The notes under the pieces: model-generated | What the model was told of the DNA's origin: nothing | The model's database searches: none | The model's input: only the letters and a program-made list of their open reading frames with translations | Made by a program: the position numbers and the translations under genes | Assembly (NCBI RefSeq): GCF_009762775.1 | Contig: NZ_CP046401.1 | Location: 6,212,001 to 6,276,000 of the forward strand | Origin: Maribellus comscasis | GTDB lineage: Bacteria > Bacteroidota > Bacteroidia > Bacteroidales > Prolixibacteraceae | Length of the DNA: 64,000 nt | Direction: 5' to 3' | In this document: positions 10,030 to 18,725 of the stretch, in pieces | Position numbering within the stretch: the stretch's first letter is position 1 | How the letters are laid out: every line of letters begins with the position of its first letter

Positions 10030-12345
10030 ATGAAGACTATTTCGCGGTTGTTTTTTTCCTGGCAGATGCAGGTTCTGGTTCTTTTGTTAATGCAAATTTC
10101 TACTTATGCATCATACATAGATAAGAGCAGTATGAAAGATGCTGTTATTGTGGTTAGAAATAAAAATAATAAGGCTGAAATTGTGGCTGCGCAGGTTTTA
10201 AACGAAGAGGTTGAAAAACGTACCGGATTAAAATGGATAATAGATACAAAGCAGAGAAGTTATAAAAATGCTATTTTTTTGTCGTCCGGTAATCGTTTTA
10301 AATCTAATGGTCTTAACCCGGAAGGATACAATCTAAAAATAAACAAGGAAGACGGTGGTTATCGTATTTCTGTTTCTGCTATGGATGCCCGGGGTGTGTT
10401 ATTTGGAGTGGGCAAATTTCTTCGAATGATGGATTGGAGTATAGGAGAAGTTCAATTGCCTGAACAAATGGATTATACTACATCTCCACAGTACCCGATT
10501 CGTGGCCATCAGATTGGCTACCGGGCAACTGCTAATTCATACGATGCCTGGACGCCTGAAATTTACGAACAGTATATTCGTGATTTGGCAATGTTTGGAA
10601 CCAATAGCATTGAAAATATTCCTTTACATGCAGGTGGTGAATCGTTGATGAAAGTTACACCTGAGAAAATGAATATTATCATCAGTCAGATTTGTGATAA
10701 GTATGATTTGGATTATTGGATATGGGTACCTGCCGGATTTGATTTGGCTGATACTGAAAAAAGAACGGAAGCTATTTTAAAACAAAAAAAGCTGTTCGAC
10801 GAAACTCCCCGGCTGGATGGTGTCTTTCTTCCCGGCGGAGATCCCGGAAGTAATCACCCGAAATTGATAATGCCTTATTTGACCGAGCTTTACAAGTACC
10901 TGATAGTAAAACATCCAAAAGCCAAATTATGGCTTTCGCTTCAGGATTTTGACCAGGAAAAAATTGATTATGTATTTGAATATATAGATACGAATATGCC
11001 GGAATGGTTAGGTGGTTTGGTTCTTGGTCCGGCTACTCCTCCAATTGCTGAAATGAGAAAAAGGCTACCGGCAAAATATAGATTGCGTGACTATCCTGAT
11101 ATTACACATTCATGCCGCAGCCAGTATGATGTGGGGTGGTGGGATTCTGCTTTGGCCCGTACATTGGGTAGAGAGTGTCCAAATCCACAACCGCTTTATT
11201 ATTCAACAATTCACAATTGGTCGGCTCCTTATACCGATGGATTTATTTCGTATTCGGACGGAATGCACGACGATTTAAATAAAGTATTATGGAGTGCCAA
11301 AGCCTGGAATCAAAAAGCAGATATTCGGGGAATTTTAAAAGATTATGGCCGCTACTTTTTCCGGGCCGATTTGGCTGAATCTGTGGCTGACGGAATTTTT
11401 GCCCTTGAAGATAATTGGGTTGGACCACTTGCTCAAAAAGGTTCAGTTGAAACCACGCTTCGTTTTTGGGAATCTTTGAACCAAATGGCGCCTGAATTAG
11501 AAGCTAATTGGCGTTGGCAGCTGTTTATGTTGAGAGCCAGGTATGATGCCTATATCCGAAACCGGGTGATTTATGAACGTGGATTGGAGGAGCAGGTGAA
11601 CCAGGTGCTTGGCAAAGCATCAGAAACAAGCGCTGACGAAGCGATGAAGAAATCGGAAGAAATTCTGAATCTTGCCATAACTGAGCCGGCAGCTTCTGAT
11701 TTAAAAGCAGAAATCGAAAAATCAGCACAATTTCTTTATGATTCCATGGGATACCAAACCAGTGTAAAAAAATATCACGCGATTGGCTTGAATCGCGGTG
11801 CCATCATTGACTACCTCGACTTGCCAATGAATAACCGCCTTTGGTTGGTGGACGAGTTTGCCCGGATTTCAAAATTACCTTCCGAGGAAGAAAAAATTGA
11901 ACGATTAGAAATGATTCGCAACTGGGAGAATCCCGGAGAGGGTAGTTTTTACGATGATTTGGGAACCTTGGATCGTTCTAATCATGTGGTAAGAGGAGAG
12001 GGGCTTGATACTGATCCATTAATGGAACGAAACCCAAATCCGGGCTACTGGTATTGGGATGAAGGATTTAATCGTTTGCGGCTCTCGTGGCTGGTAAGTA
12101 TGGATAAGCCGATCGCAGCAGTGTATGATAATATTGATTCATCTGCTGAATATGATGTGTGGGTTACCGGCTATCGAGTTGCGCAAATTCAGGTGAATGG
12201 AACCTGGGTGGATCCCTTTGTTTTTAGCGATAAAAAAGGTGCTGTGGTGAAATATCACGTACCTGCAGAGGCAGTAAGGAGCGGTAAAATTACTTTGAAT
12301 TGGGGGGACCCTGAGCTAACAGAGCTTTGGTTGATTAAGAAGTAA
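10030..12345 (+). CDS. Putative exported glycoside hydrolase, GH67N/GH20b-type N-terminal domain
   Basis: 771 residues with a signal peptide (about 1-28). Residues about 35-140 look like the alpha/beta N-terminal domain shared by alpha-glucuronidases and GH20 hexosaminidases, ending in ARGVLFGVGKFLRMMDW. A predicted TIM-barrel region begins at YPIRGHQIGYR (about 155). Strongly patterned motifs follow: LPGGDPGS, YPDITHSCRSQY, TLGRECPNPQP, and YSDGMHDDLNK (Asp410, Asp414, Asp415). The C-terminal third is helical, followed by a beta domain. No characterised family could be assigned with certainty; an alpha-glucuronidase-like or hexosaminidase-like activity is an inference from fold. A paralogue lies at 18726-21164 on the other strand. 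It sits between two GH92-region genes. Confidence 0.75.
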   Translation: MKTISRLFFSWQMQVLVLLLMQISTYASYIDKSSMKDAVIVVRNKNNKAEIVAAQVLNEEVEKRTGLKWIIDTKQRSYKNAIFLSSGNRFKSNGLNPEGYNLKINKEDGGYRISVSAMDARGVLFGVGKFLRMMDWSIGEVQLPEQMDYTTSPQYPIRGHQIGYRATANSYDAWTPEIYEQYIRDLAMFGTNSIENIPLHAGGESLMKVTPEKMNIIISQICDKYDLDYWIWVPAGFDLADTEKRTEAILKQKKLFDETPRLDGVFLPGGDPGSNHPKLIMPYLTELYKYLIVKHPKAKLWLSLQDFDQEKIDYVFEYIDTNMPEWLGGLVLGPATPPIAEMRKRLPAKYRLRDYPDITHSCRSQYDVGWWDSALARTLGRECPNPQPLYYSTIHNWSAPYTDGFISYSDGMHDDLNKVLWSAKAWNQKADIRGILKDYGRYFFRADLAESVADGIFALEDNWVGPLAQKGSVETTLRFWESLNQMAPELEANWRWQLFMLRARYDAYIRNRVIYERGLEEQVNQVLGKASETSADEAMKKSEEILNLAITEPAASDLKAEIEKSAQFLYDSMGYQTSVKKYHAIGLNRGAIIDYLDLPMNNRLWLVDEFARISKLPSEEEKIERLEMIRNWENPGEGSFYDDLGTLDRSNHVVRGEGLDTDPLMERNPNPGYWYWDEGFNRLRLSWLVSMDKPIAAVYDNIDSSAEYDVWVTGYRVAQIQVNGTWVDPFVFSDKKGAVVKYHVPAEAVRSGKITLNWGDPELTELWLIKK

Positions 12346-12373
12346 GTTTAATATTATAAAAATACTATTCAGA

Positions 12374-12403
12374 TTTATTTAAGTGCAAAGAACCGTATCT
12401 TTA
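12374..12403 (+). promoter_or_regulatory. Possible Bacteroidota-type promoter for the propeller-phosphoesterase gene
   Basis: TATCTTTA at 12396-12403 differs by one base from the Bacteroidota -7 consensus TAnnTTTG. A TTTA lies 18 bases upstream at 12374-12377, near the expected -33 position. The start codon is 36 bases downstream. Weak pattern evidence only. Confidence 0.3.
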
Positions 12404-12439
12404 GATTTCTAAAAACAACAACACTAATTATTTGCAACG

Positions 12440-15160
12440 ATGAATTCTAAGATTATCATTTCAACCCTTTTTGTTGTGCTTTTAATTGGCTGCAGCAGAT
12501 CGGTAAAAACGGTAAAAATTTTACAGGTTCCCGGAAAAGAAGAGTATTGCAAAATAGACAAAGCAGGTGTTACTGTTTTGCCCAGCGGGCGTTATGTTAC
12601 TCCGGCTGGTGACGTGATTCCCATTACCAACGATCCGTATGGAATGGCCATCTCTCCCGATGGTAAAAAGGCGGTTACTTTGCACGACGGTGTAATTACA
12701 ATTATAAACCTGGCAGACTTGTCTTCTCAACGAATTCCGAGTTACGACCAAAAAGTCCCTTCTCCACTTACCCGCGGCTCATTTTTGGGCGTGGCTTTTT
12801 CTCCCGATTCAAAGCATGTTTATTTGAGTGGAGGAGATAAGGGCGATGTGGTAATTTACGACATTGAAAAGTATAAAAAGGTTGGCGCCGTTTCTTTGAA
12901 TGGTAAAATAAACGGGGAAGATTATCAGGATAGTTTTACTTCGGATTTAATGCTGAATCCGGATAACAATGAATTACTCGTTCTTGATCGCGGAAACTTT
13001 CGATTGGTTCGAATCGATTTAAATACAAAAAAAGTCACAGCTTCGGTTAAAGTTGGACGGCAACCTTTTGGCGTGGCAATTAGCCCCGATAAAAAGCAGG
13101 CATTTGTGGCCAATGTTGGCGTTTATTCTTATCCATTGGTCGAAGGTGTGACACCCGAAACCTATGAAGCTTCGCGGATTTCTCATCATCCGTACGGTGA
13201 AAATACGCATGAATCAAGGGAAGGAACAATTGTGGAAGGAAAAGTGATTCCAGGCTTGGGCAGCCCCAATCATCCCGATGCCATGAGTGTGTTTACAATC
13301 GATTTGGAAAAAAACGAAGTAATTAACAAATTCAAAACAGGTTATTTAATTGGTGAAACAGTTGAGGATGCGGAGGTTGTCGGAGGAGCAAGCCCGAATT
13401 CAATTGCCGTTGGAAAACAGTATGCATATGTAACCAATGCCACAAATGATAATATTGCCATTATAGACCATACAACACAGGAAATGGTGGGCCGCATTCC
13501 AATACAGGTGGACGAACGAATCGATAAAATTCGAGGCCTTATTCCTTTTGGAATTACGATGAGCAAAGATGAAAAAACGTTGTACGTAGCGCTTCTCGGA
13601 TTTAACGCTGTGGCTGTTATCGATATTCCCACAAAAACCACAAAAGGATTGATTCCTTCCGGTTGGGGGCCAACACGTGTTGAGTTATCTGATGATGAGA
13701 AAGAATTGTACATTATTACTTGCCGGGGTTGGGGAGCAGGGCCAAACGGAGGAGATGGTTTTGTCCCACCAATTCAAGGTGCATCAGTTAGTTCTATTCA
13801 GTTGGGGAGTTTTCAGAAAGTAAAAGTTCCCGATGCGGAAGAATTGGCAAAATATACAAAACAATGTATTGATAATACTTTTATTGAAACTACTGTGGAG
13901 GACGACGGGAAAAACCCGCTTCCTGCGTTGCCGGGATTACGCCAAAGTCCGATTAAACACATCGTTTATATTACAAAGGAAAACAGGACATATGACGAGG
14001 TTTTTGGCCAGTTAAAAGGAGGACGGGGCGATAGTACACTTGCTCGCTATGGTATCAATAATACCTATACGTTACCTGATTCGATGAAACCAATGTTTCC
14101 GAACTTAAGAATTGCACCTAACCACATAAAAGCTGCCAGACAATTTTCATACTCCGATAATTATTATTGCGACAGTGATGCTTCGGTACATGGCCATCAC
14201 TGGCTGGTAGGGGTAATCCCAAATGAATGGGTGGAAGCAAATGCAGCAACAAGCAAAGAAGCAATGCCTTTTTCGAAAGCGGAAGGCCGTCGGTTTCCAA
14301 AAACCATTGGGAGTGTTGACCCGGAAGATTATGCTGAAATTGGTGGAATATGGGAAGCTATGGAACGGCAGGGTGTTGAGTTTTACAACTTTGGTCAGGC
14401 CAACGAAAGCGGTCATGAACGTGAAGAGTGGTATGACGTTAATACAGGGGCAGCACACGGAGTAATGATTCCAATGCAAAAGGCATTGTTTTACCGGACC
14501 AGCCACGATTATCCGGGCTATAATATGAATATTCCGGATCAGTACCGGATGGATCAGTTTGAAAAAGAATTTACAAGACTTTGGATTGACAGCAACGATG
14601 AAATGCCGCCACTGGTTACGGTTATGATTCCGAATGATCACGGTACCGGACCTGATCCTGAACAGGGGTATCCTTACCGCCAGTCGTATATGGTAGATAA
14701 CGATCTGGCTGTTGGCCGCATCTTGCACTTTCTTTCAAGAACTGAATACTGGAAAGATATGCTGGTTATTATCACCGAAGATGATCCACAAGGTGGAGTT
14801 GATCATGTTGACGCACACCGTTCAGTTTTGATGATGGCTGGCCCATATGTGAAAAAAGGTTATGTGTCACATACCCATGCTAATTTTGGGGCAATACTGA
14901 AAACCATATATAACATTCTGAATGTGCCTTATGTCAATCATTTTGATTTGACAGCATCTTTGTTGCAGGACTTTTTTACGGACGAACCTGACTTTACTCC
15001 ATATACCCTGGAACGTCATGATGAACGGATGTACGATGCTGAGCTTTCGATGAAAAAATACCACAGGACCATTGATTGGCGAAAAATAGAACAAGGGCCG
15101 GATATGGATGATGTGGAGGATGCACGGGAAGATTTTATGAAAAATAATGCTGAGAAATGA
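12440..15160 (+). CDS. Lipoprotein fusing a YncE-like beta-propeller to an alkaline phosphatase-fold phosphoesterase
   Basis: 906 residues with a lipoprotein signal (VVLLIGC). Residues about 55-450 contain repeated SPDGKK / SPDSKHVYLSGG / SPDKKQAFVANVG blades, typical of YncE-like seven-bladed propellers. From about 505 the protein enters a phosphoesterase domain: HIVYITKENRTYDEVFG, then SDNYYCDSDASVHGHHW, PNDHGTG and ITEDDPQGGVDHVDAHRS. These match the metal-binding layout of phospholipase C/acid phosphatase-type enzymes of the alkaline phosphatase superfamily. This two-domain fusion is a recognised arrangement. Placed among GH92 genes, it may remove phosphate from phosphorylated mannose or another phosphodiester, but that is inference. 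Its stop codon overlaps the following GH92 start by 4 bases. Confidence 0.88.
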   Translation: MNSKIIISTLFVVLLIGCSRSVKTVKILQVPGKEEYCKIDKAGVTVLPSGRYVTPAGDVIPITNDPYGMAISPDGKKAVTLHDGVITIINLADLSSQRIPSYDQKVPSPLTRGSFLGVAFSPDSKHVYLSGGDKGDVVIYDIEKYKKVGAVSLNGKINGEDYQDSFTSDLMLNPDNNELLVLDRGNFRLVRIDLNTKKVTASVKVGRQPFGVAISPDKKQAFVANVGVYSYPLVEGVTPETYEASRISHHPYGENTHESREGTIVEGKVIPGLGSPNHPDAMSVFTIDLEKNEVINKFKTGYLIGETVEDAEVVGGASPNSIAVGKQYAYVTNATNDNIAIIDHTTQEMVGRIPIQVDERIDKIRGLIPFGITMSKDEKTLYVALLGFNAVAVIDIPTKTTKGLIPSGWGPTRVELSDDEKELYIITCRGWGAGPNGGDGFVPPIQGASVSSIQLGSFQKVKVPDAEELAKYTKQCIDNTFIETTVEDDGKNPLPALPGLRQSPIKHIVYITKENRTYDEVFGQLKGGRGDSTLARYGINNTYTLPDSMKPMFPNLRIAPNHIKAARQFSYSDNYYCDSDASVHGHHWLVGVIPNEWVEANAATSKEAMPFSKAEGRRFPKTIGSVDPEDYAEIGGIWEAMERQGVEFYNFGQANESGHEREEWYDVNTGAAHGVMIPMQKALFYRTSHDYPGYNMNIPDQYRMDQFEKEFTRLWIDSNDEMPPLVTVMIPNDHGTGPDPEQGYPYRQSYMVDNDLAVGRILHFLSRTEYWKDMLVIITEDDPQGGVDHVDAHRSVLMMAGPYVKKGYVSHTHANFGAILKTIYNILNVPYVNHFDLTASLLQDFFTDEPDFTPYTLERHDERMYDAELSMKKYHRTIDWRKIEQGPDMDDVEDAREDFMKNNAEK

Positions 15161-18090
15161 TTTTTTTGCCACGAATTATGAATTTTACTAAACTAACTAA
15201 CCTGGTTTTAATTTGTATCTTCTTTTTTAGTTGTGGTACTGCAAAGTTGAAGCAGAATGATTATACTGTTTTAGTTGATCCAATGATTGGAACCGGAGGC
15301 CACGGACATACTTTTCCGGGAGCAACGCTTCCTTTTGGAATGGTGCAGGTGAGCCCCGATACACGGAGGGAAGATTGGGACGGATCCTCGGGGTATCATT
15401 ATTCCGATAAAACCATTATGGGATTCAGCCAGACACACCTTAGCGGAACAGGAGCTCCGGAATATTGTGATGTGCTTTTTATGCCAACGGTTGGTGAAGT
15501 GCAAATTCTTCCCGGAGACGAAAATGATTCAAAAACGGGATATCGTTCTGCTTTTAGTCATAAGAATGAAAAAGCTTCCCCTGGTTATTACAGTGTTTTG
15601 CTCGATGATTATAATGTACTGGCAGAAATGACTTCGACAACGCGATCAAGTATGCAGCGTTATACCTTTCCGCAATCAAACAGCGCAAACATTATCATCG
15701 ATTTAAAAAACCGCGACCATGTGCTCACATCCAATATCGAAATCATCAGCGATACCGAAATTCAGGGTTTACGTAAATCCCGCCGTTGGGCAACTGAGCA
15801 GTTCGTCTATTTTTATGCAAAATTTTCAAAGCCGTTTCGTACGTATGGTATTGCATTAAACGATACTATTGTTGATGGAATTAAAAAATCTAATGGTCAG
15901 AACATCAGGGCTTTTGTACAATTTGATACAAAAAAGGATGAGCAAATTCTGGTAAAAGTTGGTATTTCAGCTGTGGATATTGAAGGTGCCAAAAAGAATT
16001 TGGAAGCTGAAAATCCGGGCTGGGATTTTGAAAAAGTAGTTGACAAGGCAAAAGAGGAGTGGAATACTTTTTTATCGAAGATTGAAGTAGAAGGTGGGAC
16101 TGAAAAAGAACGCAGGATTTTTTACAGTGGTTTGTATCATACGGCCATTGCCCCCAATATTTTTATGGATGTTGACCGCAGATATCGCGGTGTGGATCAT
16201 CAAATTCATAAAGCCGAAGGATTCGACAATTACACGGTTTTTTCACTTTGGGATACCTTTCGTGCCAATATGCCATTATACACGATTATTGATCCTGCAC
16301 GCTACAATGAATGGATTAAAACATTTCTCGAAATGTATCGTATTGGTGGCAGGCTGCCTCAATGGGAGTTAGCCGGAAATTATACAGGTGTGATGATTGG
16401 TTATCATACACATTCAGTCATTTTGGATGGTTACAAAAAAGGAATCCGCGATTTCGATGCTGAACTGGCTTTGGAAGCTATGAAAAAGCGGGTGGAAAGC
16501 ATTCCTTATTTTAATGATTTGGGATTTATTCCGGCAGATAAAGTAGGAGGTTCTGTTTCCATGACAATGGAGTATGCATACAACGAGTGGGCCGTGGCGC
16601 ATATGGCAAAATCGCTGAATAAAGAGGACGATTTTCAGGATTACATTTACCGATCTCAGTTTTATAGAAATCTGTTTGATTCTTCCACTGGTTTTATGCG
16701 ACCAAAAAATTCAGATGGATCATGGATAACGCCTTTTGATCCGGCAGAAGGAAGCGAACATTTTGTAGAGGGAAATTCTTACCAATATAGTTTATTTGCC
16801 CCTCAGGATATAAACGGCTTAATTGATTTGATTGGCGGAGATGAAAAGTTTATTGCCTGGATGGACACACTCTTTACCAAAGAATCTATTCACGACGAAG
16901 GTGCAATTGATGCAACCGGTCTGATTGGCCAGTATGCTCATGGAAACGAACCAAGTCACCACATGGCATATTTGTATAATTACGCCGGTGCTCCCTGGAA
17001 AACACAATCGATGGTTCGGCGGATTCTGGATACCATGTACGATGACAAACCCAACGGATTGAGTGGAAATGAGGACTGTGGTCAGATGTCGGCATGGTAT
17101 ATATTAAGTGCGATGGGATTTTACCAGGTTTGTCCGGGAACACCAGATTATGTGATAGGAAGCCCTGTTTTTGATAAAGTAACCATTCATCTCGAAAATG
17201 GAAAGGACTTTATAATACTGGCAAAAAATATTTCTGCCGAAAACAAGTATGTTCAAGCTGTGTCCCTGGATGGAAATCCTTACACAAAATCATGGTTTAC
17301 GCATAACGATATTTTAAATGGTTCAAAACTGGTGTTTGAAATGGGAGCCTCGCCGAATAAAAATTGGGGAGCAGCATCGGAAGACCGACCGGTAAGTGAG
17401 GATTATAAAACAGCTGTTGAATTGCCTTTCGCTACTACCAATGATGAGTACTTTTTACACGAAGCCTCGGTAACCTTAGGCTGCAACGACAAGGATGCCA
17501 AAATTTATTACACAACCGATGGAAGCCGGCCAACCAATAAATCGAATCTTTATAGCTCACCTGTTGAGGTGTATGAAACAACAAATTTGAGGTTTGCAAG
17601 CTATAAGGACGGCATATTACCAAGTGCTCCGGTATCGGTAAAACTGAGTAAACTGGAATTTGAAGATTATAAAAATTATGAAGGTGAAAAGATTTTTCGA
17701 AAAGGTATCGAATACAAATACTATCATGCACATGTAATGGAAGAAAATGACCTTGAAAAGCTAATTCCGCTTGAAACAGGTATAATTCAAAATTTTACTA
17801 TAAAACAGCGCAAGCGGGAGGATTATTTTGGGTATATTTATTCTGGATATCTGCATGTTTCGAAAGACGGTATTTATACATTTTCAATAAAAGTAAACGA
17901 TAAATGTACCTTGTACCTGGATGGAAAAGAGTTCTTGCGTGGCGGTTTTAAGACTATTGCTTTACGAAAAGGAAAATACAAAATTGATGAAAAATATTTT
18001 CAGCTGGGGGCAAAGAAATTCAATATAATAAGCTGGCAGGGACCTGATTTTGAAATGCAGGAAATACCCGCCGGTGTTTTGTTTCATTAA
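15157..18090 (+). CDS. GH92 alpha-mannosidase with chitobiase-C and PA14-like modules
   Basis: 977 residues from the ATG at 15157, which overlaps the previous stop as ATGA. A second ATG at 15178 gives a cleaner lipoprotein signal (MNFTKLTNLVLICIFFFSC) and may be the true start. The canonical GH92 N-terminus GTGGHGHTFPGATLPFGMV is present, followed by GFSQTHLSGTG. The acid site is MTMEYAYNEW (Glu472) and the base site is GNEDCGQMSAWY (Asp640). Residues about 760-840 are a chitobiase-C-like Ig module (IYYTTDGSRPT) and about 860-972 a PA14-like module. It shares its modular layout with the GH92 at 6940 but has the common active-site loop, so the two probably differ in linkage or substrate. Known family activity: exo-alpha-mannosidase, Ca-dependent. 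Confidence 0.92.
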   Translation: MIFLPRIMNFTKLTNLVLICIFFFSCGTAKLKQNDYTVLVDPMIGTGGHGHTFPGATLPFGMVQVSPDTRREDWDGSSGYHYSDKTIMGFSQTHLSGTGAPEYCDVLFMPTVGEVQILPGDENDSKTGYRSAFSHKNEKASPGYYSVLLDDYNVLAEMTSTTRSSMQRYTFPQSNSANIIIDLKNRDHVLTSNIEIISDTEIQGLRKSRRWATEQFVYFYAKFSKPFRTYGIALNDTIVDGIKKSNGQNIRAFVQFDTKKDEQILVKVGISAVDIEGAKKNLEAENPGWDFEKVVDKAKEEWNTFLSKIEVEGGTEKERRIFYSGLYHTAIAPNIFMDVDRRYRGVDHQIHKAEGFDNYTVFSLWDTFRANMPLYTIIDPARYNEWIKTFLEMYRIGGRLPQWELAGNYTGVMIGYHTHSVILDGYKKGIRDFDAELALEAMKKRVESIPYFNDLGFIPADKVGGSVSMTMEYAYNEWAVAHMAKSLNKEDDFQDYIYRSQFYRNLFDSSTGFMRPKNSDGSWITPFDPAEGSEHFVEGNSYQYSLFAPQDINGLIDLIGGDEKFIAWMDTLFTKESIHDEGAIDATGLIGQYAHGNEPSHHMAYLYNYAGAPWKTQSMVRRILDTMYDDKPNGLSGNEDCGQMSAWYILSAMGFYQVCPGTPDYVIGSPVFDKVTIHLENGKDFIILAKNISAENKYVQAVSLDGNPYTKSWFTHNDILNGSKLVFEMGASPNKNWGAASEDRPVSEDYKTAVELPFATTNDEYFLHEASVTLGCNDKDAKIYYTTDGSRPTNKSNLYSSPVEVYETTNLRFASYKDGILPSAPVSVKLSKLEFEDYKNYEGEKIFRKGIEYKYYHAHVMEENDLEKLIPLETGIIQNFTIKQRKREDYFGYIYSGYLHVSKDGIYTFSIKVNDKCTLYLDGKEFLRGGFKTIALRKGKYKIDEKYFQLGAKKFNIISWQGPDFEMQEIPAGVLFH

Positions 18091-18121
18091 AAATCTACAA
18101 TTAATTCTAAAATCGGTACTT

Positions 18122-18724
18122 ATGAAACGTACATTATTTTTTCTTGCTGTTATAGCATTTTTTTTAACAGAAAGTTGCAGCGATGAACCCAAATGGCAAT
18201 CTTTTTTTAACGGTGAAAACCTTGATGGCTGGACCGTTCGGGGAGACGCTGCCTGGACAGTAGAAAACGGCGTTTTAAAAGGTGAAGCTGACTTCGGGCA
18301 TATTTATGCCGATCCTGTACTTGCTGATTTTGAAGTAAAAGGTAAATTTAAAATTTACAGTACAGGCAGAGATGCTAACAGCGGGCTATATTTTCGGGCC
18401 AACCCTCCTGTGGATAACCCTGATGGTTTTCCAAGAGGTTACGAAGCACAAATTTGTCATACACAGAAAGCCCACACGGGATGGTTATGGAAACCTGGTA
18501 CACCCACGGGTGAAGCAACGGCAAATCTTACAAAAGATGGCGAATGGTTTGATTATCGGATTAAAGCAGTGGGAAGCCATATTGAATTCTGGATTAACGA
18601 CCAGCCGGTAATGACTTATGATGATGACGAATACAAACAGGGGCATTTTGCTATACAGATGCACAATCCGGGAATGGTTATCGAAGCAAAAGATTTATAT
18701 TACCGAGATTTAAGTCAGGAATAG
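18122..18724 (+). CDS. DUF1080 / 3-keto-disaccharide hydrolase-type lipoprotein
   Basis: 200 residues from the ATG at 18122. This start is preferred over upstream in-frame codons because it gives a clear lipoprotein signal (MKRTLFFLAVIAFFLTESC). The body is a concanavalin-like beta-sandwich of the DUF1080 family: WQSFFNGENLDGW at the start, NSGLYFRANPP and GYEAQI in the middle, and an IEFWINDQPVMTYDD strand. DUF1080 proteins are common in glycan loci; some act on 3-keto-glycosides, others have no known activity. The gene follows the GH92 gene by 31 bp, so it is probably the last gene of the plus-strand operon. Its stop ends one base before the stop of the convergent gene. Confidence 0.85.
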   Translation: MKRTLFFLAVIAFFLTESCSDEPKWQSFFNGENLDGWTVRGDAAWTVENGVLKGEADFGHIYADPVLADFEVKGKFKIYSTGRDANSGLYFRANPPVDNPDGFPRGYEAQICHTQKAHTGWLWKPGTPTGEATANLTKDGEWFDYRIKAVGSHIEFWINDQPVMTYDDDEYKQGHFAIQMHNPGMVIEAKDLYYRDLSQE

Positions 18725-18725
18725 A

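Noticed and set aside
14147..14728. 193-codon minus-strand open frame
   Set aside because: It lies wholly opposite the phosphoesterase domain of the 12440 gene and has no recognisable domain; a shadow of the real gene.
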